Positions 12,215-23,100 of a DNA stretch of 64,000 nt are shown in pieces; position 1 is the first letter of the stretch, and each line of letters opens with the position of its first letter. The stretch covers positions 1-64,000 of the forward strand of contig JBAMJV010004337.1 of the NCBI GenBank assembly GCA_037951105.1. The letters are read 5' to 3'. Position numbers and translations under genes: made by a program. The notes beneath the pieces were generated by a model. It ran no database searches. It was not told the origin of the DNA and worked only from the letters and a program-made list of their open reading frames with translations. Source of the stretch: Echinarachnius parma. Taxonomy: Eukaryota; Echinodermata; Echinoidea; Clypeasteroida; Echinarachniidae.

Positions 12215-12498
12215 TAGCAGTGCGCTCCGGGTTCACTCCGGGTTCACTCCGGCGACGTCCGTGTTGCTTCCGTGCTTATTCGTGTAGGCACCGTACTTCT
12301 CCGTGTTCACACCGGCGCTCGATCCGGGCTCTTCCGAGGCTCTCCGGGTGCACTCAATGGTTCTCCGGCAAGGTCCGTGCATGCTTCCTTGCTTATCCGT
12401 ATACACACCGTACTTCACCGTGTTCGTACCGTACTTGGACCGTACTGACACCGGCACTCGATCCGTGGCCATCCGTGTTGGCACCGTGAATGTGTGAC
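12215..12498. repeat. Degenerate 15-bp minisatellite, array 2
   Basis: Same words as array 1 (TCCGGGTTCAC, TCCGTGTTG, ACCGTACTT(C/G)), again with a period near 15 bp. The - strand frame encodes five-residue periodic text such as KYGVYTDKQGS and KYGAYTNKHGS. It is separated from array 1 by about 375 bp of AT-richer sequence that includes a C-run at 12043-12058. Confidence 0.6.
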
Positions 12499-12562
12499 TG
12501 AAGCTTGAGCAACAGGTGCAGTAGTCAAGGGGGTGTTGCACAAAGAGTTGCAATAAGAGTTG

Positions 12563-12634
12563 CAATCTGTTGTTGTTGTTGTTGTTGTTTAGTTTGGTGG
12601 CAATCAGTCAAATCTGACTATTGTTGCCAATTGC
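12563..12634. repeat. Left member of an inverted-repeat pair
   Basis: TTG triplets, then GGCAATCAGTCAAA and TTTGACTGATTGCC-like halves forming a small palindrome at 12594-12630. The reverse complement of the whole block recurs at 15139-15197. Confidence 0.6.
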
Positions 12635-12875
12635 TTTTCTATTGATTTCATCTTCACATATTTTAAAAATATTATACAATTTTATATATCATCAACAAAT
12701 TATTTCTATGGCACCGCTAAAATATTGCGATATTTCATTTTTTTTTTCTTTTCTCCTACCTTATTATGAATATTACTTTTATAAATTATACAAAAATATA
12801 ACAATTTTCCTTATTTCAATAACAAAGCCCACCTCTCACATCGGGACTCCCGCCACATATGTGGAAGTGGGCCTC

Positions 12876-13278
12876 TTATAGAGTGGTGGAGTGTGATGTC
12901 ATAAATGATGTCATAAACATTTTTTTTAGAATTTTCAAATTTGGACTTCATTTTCAGAAAGAACATAGCAAATAATGTCCAAATACCGAAAATCAAAGGA
13001 ATAGGTTACGTATTGGCTGAGATATGCCCATCCGAATGATTTTTTTCCCAATAGGCAATCAGTGTTATAGTGCACTGGTTCATAAATTCAGTGCACTATA
13101 ACACTGATTGCCCATTGAAGTAAAATTCATTCGGATGGGCATATCTCAGCCAATACGTAACCTATTCCTTTGATTTTCGGTATTTGGACATTATTTGCTA
13201 TGCTCTTCCTGAAAATGAAATCCAAATTTGAAAATTCAAAAAAAGTGTTTTTATGATGTCATGGCTTCTGTACTCTAT
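12876..13278. mobile_element. Long fold-back MITE, family F, copy 1
   Basis: About 400 bp, almost fully self-complementary. The left arm includes CATTTTCAGAAAGAACATAG, CAAATACCGAAAATCAAAGG and GGCAATCAGTGTTATAGTGC. The right arm gives the reverse complements, around a loop at about 13078-13092. Ends read TATAGAGTGG and TACTCTATGG. A second copy lies at 52960-53258. Confidence 0.85.
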
Positions 13279-13534
13279 GGTCAAAACGATCCTCTTACAA
13301 CACGTAATTATAATAGTATAATAATAAAGCAAAATCAAACGCAACAAATATATTCATAAATAAACACTATTTTAAAGCTACTAATGAATTATCGCAATAT
13401 GCATTTATTGCTTCCTTCTTCTTAATAAACTAATTCTTAAACAAATTAGTGCAAGCATTTCGTGGGCTTATTTTGTGCATGTTAGTGCAAATACATAATA
13501 CATGGTATACCTTTGTCTTCTGAGATAATCGATT

Positions 13535-13645
13535 GTAAAGTTGCGATTTATAACAAGTCAGAACGTGTAACTGAAATGCGCAAATCTGATTGGTTCAAAT
13601 GGTTCATTAATTGATCGATTGCAACTCTTTCTGCAATACCCACAA
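13535..13645. mobile_element. Family D hairpin fragment
   Basis: Contains GATTGTAAAGTTGCGATT, AAATCTGATTGGTTCAAATG and TCGATTGCAACTCTTTCTGC, matching one arm and the loop region of family D hairpins. The opposite end may be the GGGTGTTGCACAAAGAG block at 12533, with the intervening kilobase inserted later. Confidence 0.5.
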
Positions 13646-14746
13646 AATTGAACGGAGGTGAATGTACATTTATGTGTCTCCTTTTGCCCCTTTTGCGCAA
13701 AAATTACAATAGCACGCTTTTGGCCACTAGATGGCGACAGACCCCACAAAAACAACAGAGATCCATTATATTAGCGATATGCTTGTAGTATGGACATGAT
13801 GGAACAGATTAATCTCGTCGATAGGAATTGTGGTGTTTGCCGCCATCTAGCGGGCTAAAAGCGTAGGGGTATGGATTAGTTCGGCAGAGTCCAAACTGGA
13901 CAACCATGTACCCTACTGCACTTATTGTACGGAGGGTGTCAGGCCAATCTTTGCAACTACACGATGATCAAGTTTTCGTTTAGAGTTTAGAGTTTGTTTA
14001 TTTCATCACCGTAACAAACAAAAAAGCCTGCTGAATTAAGGTAGCAGGAGTTGCGCAATATTCATTCAAATATTGATACAACCTCAACAATCATGAAAGC
14101 AAACAGATAATAAAGTGTTTTTTTTTTATTGAATTTGATTATATCTACTGTTTTGAACTTTTATTTTAGAGGAAAAAAATTGTCCCATATTGGTGTCTAT
14201 ATATAGGTGTCATATATAGGTGTCTGAAAAATGTAGTGAAAATGGTATTTTAAAGATATTTAGGCACGTGCCTCTCTCTTCCTCTAATAATTTGCGTGCT
14301 CCACTATACGTCCGACTCCGCTAAGCCACTGGGTGAATACTTTGATCTGGAATAATGAAGGGTTAGGACGGGGTATAAACATGGACTATGTTGTGCATTA
14401 ATGTATTTTAGGTACTATTGTTCTTTGAAGGAAAAATGGCGTAAATAAAGGGTGTGGATTTTTCTAAAAACTGCACACTAAACCCAATTAAAACTTCGCT
14501 TGTAGCTTGATAAAGGAGAAACATTGTGAGCGTTATGAAAGGTGCAAACTTTAAATGAACTTGAGTTAGGGTTATATTGTATGTTTTATGTATATAATAT
14601 ATGCTTGGTAATTAAAAGAAAATTATATTGATATTGAAATGTTAAGCATAAGTGGCGGGAGTCCCTATGCGAGACGTAAGGTGTGTGTGTGTTATATAAG
14701 TAGGTTACTTTTGTTTAAAAAAATATATATATACTATATACACACG
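13646..14746. other. Intergenic, possible LINE 3' tail remnant, otherwise nothing
   Basis: At 13985-14040 a tract rich in GTTTGTTTATTTCATCACCG resembles the reversed 3' end of CR1-type LINEs; this is a weak match. No exon seen. Confidence 0.3.
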
Positions 14747-14818
14747 GTCCCCGTGGCCTAGTGGTTAAGGCATCGGCGTTCCAAGCCGGAGACCCAGGTT
14801 CGAGTCTTGGCGGAGACC
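14747..14818 (+). tRNA. tRNA-Gly(UCC)-like gene or tRNA-derived repeat head
   Basis: A 72-nt cloverleaf can be drawn. Acceptor GTCCCCG pairs with CGGAGAC (one C-A mismatch). D-stem GCC/GGC encloses TAGTGGTTAA. The anticodon stem is TCGGC/GCCGG with loop GTTCCAA (anticodon UCC). T-stem CCAGG/CTTGG has loop TTCGAGT. Internal box A (TGGCCTAGTGG) fits the Pol III consensus and box B (GGTTCGAGTCT) nearly so, and a TTTTT terminator follows at 14821-14825. The acceptor mismatch and C discriminator are unusual for Gly, so a pseudogene or SINE head is the main alternative. Confidence 0.62.
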
Positions 14819-15641
14819 AATTTTTCGACCAGTGCCTTTTTTCATTTGGTGGATTAAAAGGAGGAACATTGCTTATTAAGCTACGCCTACTATTATTCTT
14901 CCTTCTCAATCATTTATGATTACTCCTTGCAATTATTTATATATTGGAAGAAACCGAAGCTGTATGTATTAGTTCACTTCTCGCTTATATACTATATACA
15001 GTATATATAATTATATCGTGATATTCAGAGTGGTGCCATATGGTTTCAATTTGATTAAATATGAAGTATAGTTTTGAAGAAAACAAATAAAGAAGAATAG
15101 ACCCCCAAAAAGAAAAGAAAATTAAAGAGAATTTATATTGGCAACAATAGTCAAGTTTGACTGATTGCCATAAAATAATAACTAGAACAACAACGTTAGT
15201 ACTGTCTTTATTAGTATGATTTCCTATTACAACAAAAGGTGAAATGAATTATTAAACGGCGTTCTAATCTACTCTGTAAATATAGGCGTCTTTGTCTTGC
15301 GACCTGATGAACGGTTACGATATAAGTGCAGATCTACTTCGGAGCGATGACATATAATGTCAGATAACCTACTAACGTACGCTTCAAAGGCGTCTTCCTT
15401 TCTTCTGGTTGCCTTTTTGGTTAAAATTCGCACAAATTCATCGCAACGACGAATAGAGGACGACGTACTATAATTTACTGTTCAATAAGGTGTCTTCTGA
15501 TTGGTTGAACTTCGCGCAGATACTTCACAGCAACGAGTGGGGGATAATTCGTACATAACTATTATTAAAAGAATCGTCTTCTGTCTTCTAATTGGTTGGA
15601 ATTTGAACAAATACGGCGTCCAATGTGAGATAACTACTATT
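14819..15641. other. Region downstream of the - strand exon (probable 3' UTR) and flank
   Basis: On the - strand an AATAAA (reading TTTATT on + at 15207-15212) lies about 430 nt after the stop codon of the exon at 15642-15793 and is a plausible polyadenylation signal. Degenerate repeats of TTCTGATTGGTTG(A/G)A occur near 15490-15680. The block 15139-15197 is the inverted partner of 12563-12634. Confidence 0.35.
15139..15197. repeat. Right member of an inverted-repeat pair
   Basis: TTGGCAACAATAGTCAA, TTTGACTGATTGCCA, then AACAACAACG: the reverse complement of 12563-12634 with few differences. The two blocks enclose about 2.5 kb. Confidence 0.6.
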
Positions 15642-15793
15642 CTACTCTTCAATAAGGCGATTTTTTCCTGCTGACTGGTTGGATTTTGCCTGGATACACA
15701 GTGCGGTGATAAGGAGGAGCACATTTATGCAGAGAAGAGCCCCAATGAAGACGAATGCCCAGGAGTATGAAGATGTCCAGTCCTCGAATTTGC
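15642..15793 (-). CDS. Candidate terminal exon of a multipass membrane protein (SLC16/MFS-like?)
   Basis: Read on the - strand, a strong acceptor (long T/C tract ending CTTCCATAAG, AG at 15795-15794) is followed by an open frame of 49 codons and a TAG at 15644-15642. The first two exon bases complete a codon (phase 2). The peptide starts KFEDWTSSYSWAF, continues with one hydrophobic segment of about 21 residues (FVFIGALL ... LLLITALC) and ends in a polar tail (AKSNQSAG ... LIEE). The D-x-T-x-S-Y-x-x-(A/S)F-x-x-x-GALL pattern recalls the last transmembrane helix of monocarboxylate-type transporters; that assignment is inference from a short stretch. No upstream exons were recognised between here and 20 kb. 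Confidence 0.5.
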
Positions 15794-15908
15794 CTTATGG
15801 AAGAAGGATAAAAAAAAGAGAGGGAAATAAATTATGATTAATTTTATTATAAATTATGATAATAGTGTCATCTTTAATTGATTAATGTGGATAATGTAAC
15901 GCTCAGAG

Positions 15909-16331
15909 CACATATGTGACCTTACACCACAAAACAACCAATAAGTCGGGGAAAATGATTATGCTGATTTTCACATTATATTGCAGTAGAATTCATTACC
16001 TTTAAAATGGTATATAATTTGTCATATCCAGACAATACAAACCCTATGAAAATTAGCGCCAAAGATTTGGAAAATGGCTAAAGCAGTTTTAAAATATGGG
16101 AGAAACGGGCCACTTCCAAAATTGGAGTCCATTCAAGCGATGTCTACTGATAATTTTTTATCGCTGAAAAAAACATATTTAAACATGATTTCTGACGATC
16201 AAAATTTCACAGAAGGCAGATGAAGATTAAGATTTAAAATCCTGAATCTCATATTTTAAACCAAATTTGGCTATTTCAGCTAATAACAGAGAAACTAACG
16301 GTCGTTTTGTGGTGTAAGGTCACATATATGC
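15909..16331. mobile_element. MITE-like element with TGTGACCTTACACCAC ends
   Basis: Terminal inverted repeats of about 28 bp: CATATGTGACCTTACACCAC on the left and the complement GTGGTGTAAGGTCACATATA on the right. 423 bp, no coding capacity. It lies about 115 bp upstream of the - strand exon, in what would be its intron. Confidence 0.85.
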
Positions 16332-16763
16332 TGTTAGATTAATTCGTTGGTTTTGCTTATTATTAATTTTATTGATGCGTGAAATTGTCTTCATCGCCAA
16401 TGTTGTGATGGAAATAACAATGTTAAAAGGCAAGTATGCTCTGTGAAAATTCAGTTTGGATGCGTCCATACGAACATTCGTGAAGATTCAACAGGCCAAA
16501 TGAAGTCAAACCACGTCACACTTCCGGTCACCGTGGTTGCAGAGTCGTGACACCAATCAATCATGGCGAAGGCTCCCTTGACTTGATAAAAAGTTATATT
16601 CGAGACTTCAATCATTTATCAGATCATCGTACGATTCGGTTAAATGATGTATGAGAATGCACTGTTTACCCGATGCTTAGTGAAAAGATGAACATATGTT
16701 AGATGTTATCACTACTGATTTGACTACAATCGGAAAGCGTTTCAGCCTTTCAGTTCTAGCCTA
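16332..16763. other. Unassigned spacer
   Basis: A GC-richer stretch at 16450-16620 has an open frame on the - strand (containing GAFAMIDWCHDSATT), but no recognisable domain or good donor site. I do not call it. Confidence 0.3.
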
Positions 16764-17076
16764 TACAGGGTGGCCCAAAACCAAGGGCGTCAACAGCTTC
16801 CCAAAATATAGTAACAAAATGATTATGTCCATCGGGTAGGGTGTCTTTTCCAATGAAAAACAATACCAAGAACAGTAAGTTTGGTCGTGTAGTTTTTTGT
16901 TTTAGGGCGCTGTGAGTGACACTATGTCAGGATCCCATTTACATGGTGTCACTCACAGCGCCCTAAAACAAAAACTACACGACCAAAATAACTGGTCTTG
17001 GTATCGTTTTTCATTGGAAAAGACACCCTATCAGATGGACATAATAATGTTGATACTATATTTGGGCAGTGCCCCG
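16764..17076. mobile_element. Fold-back MITE with mariner-like ends
   Basis: Starts TACAGGGTGGCCCAAA and ends TTTGGGCAGTGCCCC. The centre is a long hairpin, with TTTTAGGGCGCTGTGAGTGA pairing with its complement 25 bp later. Ends of the TACAGGGTG type next to TA are typical of Tc1/mariner non-autonomous derivatives. Confidence 0.75.
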
Positions 17077-17528
17077 TTCCGTTTTGTTGTTGTTGTTTTT
17101 TTTGGGGGGGCACCATGTATTGAAGTCCTGAATTGTACAGTAGGTTTTTTCCTATTTTTTGCAATCTACTTTATAAAATTAATTACATGAAAATTAATGT
17201 AAATTGTGCAACAGGACCACGCCTAACAAAACTATACACTCTTCATCTATTGTTTTCTTCAATATGAATGATTCCACGCAATACCTTTTGAATTATTCAC
17301 AATAAAAAGTGCCAAAAGATCATGTCTTTACCACCCAGTGTTTGACACTATCCGCATTTCATTTGATTTTGAGCTAATAGCAGCTGATCGCAGGGGTGTG
17401 TGACTGTCCCATTACGAGAACTTGTTGGACCATGGTTGGACCAAGGAGTTCCTGGTACATCCTTGATTGAACATAGCAATTATAGACCAATCCGGTTTCA
17501 AGTCTACATCTGCCATAACTAGGGGGCT
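17077..17528. other. Unassigned spacer
   Basis: On the - strand a short ATG-initiated frame (MADVDLKPDWSI..., about 17414-17517) ends after 34 codons. It has no domain and no supporting donor, so it is only noted. Confidence 0.3.
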
Positions 17529-18094
17529 TTAAAGGGATAGATGAGTTTTGGTAGAGAGGGCGCTACACAAAATATTTTTTTGCGAGATAACGAAAAACTG
17601 ATTGTCAAATTTGAAAGAGCATACAATTTTAATGGCAGAATAAACTTTATTTTATAAAAATCGGATCAGAAACGGCTGAAATATCCATAATCATAACCAT
17701 TTGTAATAAATGTGGGGCCCCACAAGTATTCGATAATTCTGAACCAGCCGTTAAAATCTGTTTTAAATGCTTCCACTTTTCAAAAATTTACAAAAGAGGT
17801 TTTTAAATGGTTGTTGATTATCTCTCTATCTAATCACTATTTCAACAAAACATCACATGCACAATATATTATTTAATATGGCTGAAACCAATGAGGGTTT
17901 AGAGAGCGCCCTGTTGAGTTTTAATGGCTTTTTTTTTTAATGATAACAGGCTTTTTAATCAGTCTTTTGTATAATGTTTTATTCCTTTCGAGCATGGTGG
18001 AGTTATAACTACATTAGTTTGTGCAGGTTTTGGTTATTAAAATTAAGTTTGACCAAAACTGTACTCTCTTTACCAGAACTCAACTATCCTTTTA
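17529..18094 (-). mobile_element. MITE-like element, family A, copy 3 (reverse)
   Basis: Begins TTAAAGGGATAGATGAG with the GAGGGCGCTACAC landmark next to it, i.e. reversed relative to copy 1. Centre GGGGCCCCAC; ends ACTCAACTATCCTTTTAA. Confidence 0.85.
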
Positions 18095-18179
18095 ATTGGT
18101 GAATACCTCTTTTTTTTTCTTTTCTTTTTTTGACTTGTCAAGTGAAAATGGTATAATCATATACGGGCAAAAAGTGCCC

Positions 18180-19345
18180 TTATATACGCACATGATCACC
18201 AGCACTACAACTACTAGTAGTAGTACCACCACGCCACTATCCGAATCACTTCTATACAACTAAGAGCAATAATAACACCATCCACTGGCGTCTATTTTGA
18301 GTTACATGTATTTATCCCCCCACCCCCCCCCCCCCCACCCCCCCCCCCCCCCCCCCCCACACACATCACTAACCAGTAACAGCTATAACAACTACATAAC
18401 ACCACCACTTACAACAGCACTACCCACAACACCACACGCAGCTATCCACTACGCTAACCTTACCACTACCACCGCATATATCATAATTGCCAGCAACAAA
18501 CCGTAACACCACGCACTCCTCTACCCCCACACCCCAATTGCTACTACAAATACCATCAATAACAACTACTAACCACTACCACCACAAATACTATAACCAC
18601 CAGCAACAAAAAGTACCATCACGGACCCCCCCCCCCCCCCCCCATCACTAACAGCTATAACAACTACATAACACCACCACCAACAACAGCACTACCCACA
18701 ACACCACACGTAGCCATCCACTACGCTAACCTTACCACTACCATCGCATATATCATAACCATCAGCGCCTCTGCCAGCAACAAATAGTATCACACGCACC
18801 TTATCCCTCCACCCCAATTACTATACCGCCATCCCTCCACCCCAATTACTACTACAAAATTATAACATCAATAACAACTACCTACCACCACCACCACCAC
18901 CACTACCACATGCAGCCACGCACATGCAGCCAACATCAGTAGCACCGCGGATGTCGCTACCACTCTTACTATTAATTACCCTAACAACTCCACACATTCA
19001 ACACCACCACTACTATCAACAACACCACCACCACCTCCACCAACACCACCACCACCACCACTAACCACCACCACCACCACCGCCGCCACCACTACCACCA
19101 CCACCACCACCACCACCACCACCACCACAACAACAACAACAACAACATGCAGCCATCCACTACGCTAACTTTACCACTTCCATCACAAATACCACAATTA
19201 CCAGCACCACCAACATCAACATCACTTAGCCTAAATCCGCCATGACCATTACTTCCAAGTACAATTATACAACCAACCATAACACCTCCACTACATTCAA
19301 CACACCAACATTACCACTACCAAGTACCAACACCACCACAATATG
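18180..19345. repeat. ACC/CAC-rich simple-sequence region with C-runs
   Basis: More than 1.1 kb of near-pure A/C/T pyrimidine-biased sequence rich in ACCACC and AACAAC, with C-homopolymers at about 18318-18358 and 18627-18643. Long blocks repeat inside it: TAACAGCTATAACAACTAC and CAGCTATCCACTACGC-type text occurs near 18375-18480, 18650-18740 and 19150-19180, so parts duplicated as larger units. Strong purine/pyrimidine strand asymmetry; no gene. Confidence 0.85.
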
Positions 19346-20100
19346 GCTTACGATTTTACCAGCTTAGTAAGTTCTTCATCGTTTTTGTATAGTTGAATGC
19401 GTACGTGTTCTCGCTCACTAAACTGTGCAACTGATCATTCCACGCCTCCTTGCTGTTTGCCAGTGGCGTAGCGTGGTCGGTCTGATTGGGGGCACACACG
19501 TTATTGGGTGCACACCTTATGTATTTTTAAATGATAGATTTTGCCCCTTTTATGGGTATGTTTTATGCTTTAATTCATGTTGTATGGTTACACGTTTATC
19601 ATATTTGTCAAAGCATTGGGGGGGGGGGGGGGGGGGGGGGGGTACGCCCCCCACCCCGCGGCGCCACACAACTGGGTGTAGTGTATGATACTTTGAGCGC
19701 GTGACTTGTACGTTGGACCCATTTGTGTGGCAATAATGGATTGACTAAAAGTCATGTGATGGTACTGCATGTTGTCAGTAGCTAAATATAAAAATCGGTC
19801 ATTACGAATAATTGTGCATGTACATGTATTATCAATTGGCGTAATTTTGTTTTGTTGCGTGCACGTATACCATGTATGTCTGTTCTTCTGCGGTTCGACG
19901 AATATAATTATATTGCATTGGTTGTACCGTTGTAGTTATCTTCAAGCTCTCTGCACCAACAGTGGTATATATTGCAGTGGCGGTTTGTAACGTAAAGTAA
20001 AGGAGTAAAACAGTGCTCACGAGCTCACTAGCGATTTAAAAGAGGGAGGATAGCTTCTAGTTTCTTCTTGACTCCAAAGGATTGTGGAATTAAACCGAAA
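19346..20100. other. 5' flank of tetraspanin gene 1
   Basis: Contains a dispersed repeat with the phrase GTGGCGTAGCGTGG and a G-run (19618-19641). Immediately upstream of the ATG, GATTTAAAAGAGG (about 20032-20044) is a weak TATA-like candidate about 60 nt before the start codon. The start codon context AAAATGG is favourable. The transcription start is not determinable here. Confidence 0.35.
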
Positions 20101-20169
20101 ATGGCGGTCGAAGGCTGTGGCCCGAAATTGGCAAAAATGCTTCTGTTCGTATTCAACTTCCTTCTTCTG
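20101..20169 (+). CDS. Tetraspanin 1, exon 1 (start, first half of TM1)
   Basis: 23 codons from ATG in AAAATGG context to a GTGAGT donor. The peptide begins MAVEGCGPKLAKML and turns hydrophobic. The short basic stretch (PKLAK) just before TM1 and the N-terminal Cys6 (possible palmitoylation) are normal for tetraspanins. The first exon of gene 2 starts similarly (MVAGIGAKLAKLL). Confidence 0.9.
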
Positions 20170-23100
20170 GTGAGTATAAATGCGTATACGATATCAGATT
20201 GTAACCTTATGGTACTTGGGGGAAATGTCTGAAGATAAATGGCAAGACTGTTCAGTTCGGAGGTGATGCTTGCATGTCGAGTTCAAGTTCAAGTTGATCT
20301 TCCACATTCACAAAATACATTTACAATACATAATAATGTAACATTGTATAATCAATATAATATATTATAATAAATACAAAAGAACATTTATTTACAAAAT
20401 ATAATAAATCGTTTTCTAGTTAAAACTAAGCCATTCATGCAGGACTGGTTAAAACTCGGGATAGAGTCTATGTAATACATGTTATAGCAAAAACAATCAG
20501 TCCTGGGCCCCGTTGCAGAAAGAGATACAATCGATTGTAAGTTACGATTGATCGTAAGTCAGACAATTTACGCGTTTCAACCAATCAGATTTGCCCATCT
20601 AGAACACGTGATCTGACTTACGATCAATCGTAACTTACAATCGATTGTATCTCTTTCTGCAACGGGGCCCTGAACGGGTTACTAATAGTTTGGTATAATA
20701 AAAAAAAAACCTTTAGCGAAAAATAATGAGGTACATATATGAACATAACTATATGCTTTTGTGTTTGTATGAAAATGTTAAAGGGATCTAGTAACTTTGT
20801 TGACATGTGCAAAAAGTAATGAATGGTTGATGCAATGTATATTGTTGTTATCTCATATGTCCACAGGGTATTGTGTGAACATTTCAAGTCAAATGGACAT
20901 TGTATGGCCAAGTAATGAGCGAAAATGCTAAGTGATATTCAGTAACTCACTGCACTCACTTTGTACACGGTTTCAAAACTCTTATTATTCTTATCTGAAT
21001 ACTTCGATCGTACATATCTTTGTAACCAAAGGGAAATTTGATAAACCGAAACCTGTCCCATGATTTTATTGTTAATACGAATACAACAGTGTATGAGGGA
21101 ACCGCTAGAATTAAAATTTTATTTTGAGGATTTGGACAATGTTACTAAGGCCCTTTTAAACGTAGAAGATAATAGATTAAAAACATGCAATGTCGAGCAG
21201 TCGAGGCGAGACAAATCATATTATACCTCTTTAAAGATTTAAAAAAAAAGGGTATAATAGATATATAAAATCAAATTCCATGTACTATTATGTATAAACT
21301 ATATATTAAATTTGTTCTCGATACACACGTCGTTAATCGATATTTGTATATTACCTGCTAACTATTATTATGGAATACTGCTGATTAAGACATTGTAACC
21401 GTAATGTATATTTTCAGAATCTATATAATATGACCATCAAAAGTCAATATGTAATCAAAATAAAAAAAATTGATAGCCTATGGGTTATATGAAAATAAAG
21501 TCGTTGTTTTGCTTTGTATAATGTCCAGTCATTCCTTTTCATTTCATTATTAACACATTTCAATGATGAATTACTAAAACACGTCCCATTGTAACTTGCA
21601 ATTAAGGTATATGTGGATTAATTGTATATAAGTCAATTTAAATAATTATACCGTTGCTCTGAATTGTAAATAATTATTTATAAATGCAGTTTAATGATTT
21701 TTGTTAATAATCCTACCTATATATAAATACACAAGTATTATTATCAAAATATGAATTCACATTTGTAATTTTGAAATGTTTTTTTTTTTTACAATATGTG
21801 TATCAGAAATAGAGCAGGTGTCATTTTAGCACTGTCAAGTACCATGCGTCAGTTTCTTTGTAGAGATAAACCTATACATGGTTACAATGCACTATATGCC
21901 ACAAGACAGTAGTAATTAATAATTAACTGCATTGTCAAATAGGGCCTTTAGTCATGACATGTACAAAGTCCGGAATGTATTACGTAATACAGAGTGTCCC
22001 AGAAAAAAAAACGAAACCGGATTTCATGGCAGAAATTGTCTGTCATAATGAATAATTTCTTTGATGAGATATACATGAATGGAAAGCTCTGTTTCACTTC
22101 TTTCATTTGATGTACAACTTATGGCACATAATTCACGTATGACTGAATTAGAACAATGGAAATTGGTGTTACCAAAATTCCATTTGCACGCAGAAATTGC
22201 AAGTTTGGGTGAGTTTTTAGGGTAGTAAACGTACTTATTTGGAAAAAAAGACAAACACTGCATAAAAACTCATAGTTTTATCTTTCATATGACACCTCAT
22301 GCACACAAAATAAACGATGTATGCCAGAGAACAAGTACAGTAAAAACATGCCTGATTTCTGCCCAAATGAGTAGATAGTTGAGTAAGAATCGCTCAGCTT
22401 TCCTGACTTAGCAGCTGACAATGGACTTGATGTATGAGTGAATTTACACAAACATGGGGATCAGGGAAAACATGGGAAACATGCTAGATCAGGAACGTTA
22501 CTAATTTGGGCTGAAATCAAGCATGTTTTCATTGTACTCGTTCTCTAGCATATATCATTTATTTTTTAATCAGGAGGTGTCATATAAAAGATAGAAATAT
22601 GAATTTTTATGCGGTATTTGTCCTTTTTCAAAATATGTACGTTTACTACCCTAAAAACTCACCCATATTAGCAATTTCTGCGTGCAAATGGAATTTGGGT
22701 AATACCAATTTCCATTGTTCTAATTCGGTCATGCGTGAATTATGTGCCATAATATGTACATCAAATGAAAGACGAGAAACGGAGCTTTTCATACATGTAT
22801 ATCCCATCAAAGAAATTATTAATTATGACAGAAAATTTCTGCCATGAAATCCAGTTTCGTTTTATCTGGGACACACTGTATATTACAAAGTTCGAGCAAC
22901 TTTGACCTCCCTCTAATAAGTAGGCTACCACAGGGGCGCCGATCCGTTTTTGCGATTGGGGGGGGGGGGGCGAAATTTGAAAAAAAATTCCAGAGTGACC
23001 ACTGAGAGACCTAAAAGCCCCACATTGGCATGCCCGGAAGTTTTATTTTGCGCTCATTGAAAGTGTCTTGATGGCTCGAAGACCTGACTTTGGGGGGCAC

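Noticed and set aside
16450-16620. - strand open frame with GAFAMIDWCHDS, possibly an upstream exon of the 15.6-kb gene
   Set aside because: No recognisable family pattern and no convincing splice donor in frame.
17414-17517. - strand ATG frame beginning MADVDLKPDW
   Set aside because: Only 34 codons, no splice donor or homology seen.
21060-21242. 60-codon frame starting MILLLIRIQQ
   Set aside because: Lies in a family C MITE and the same text occurs in the other copies.
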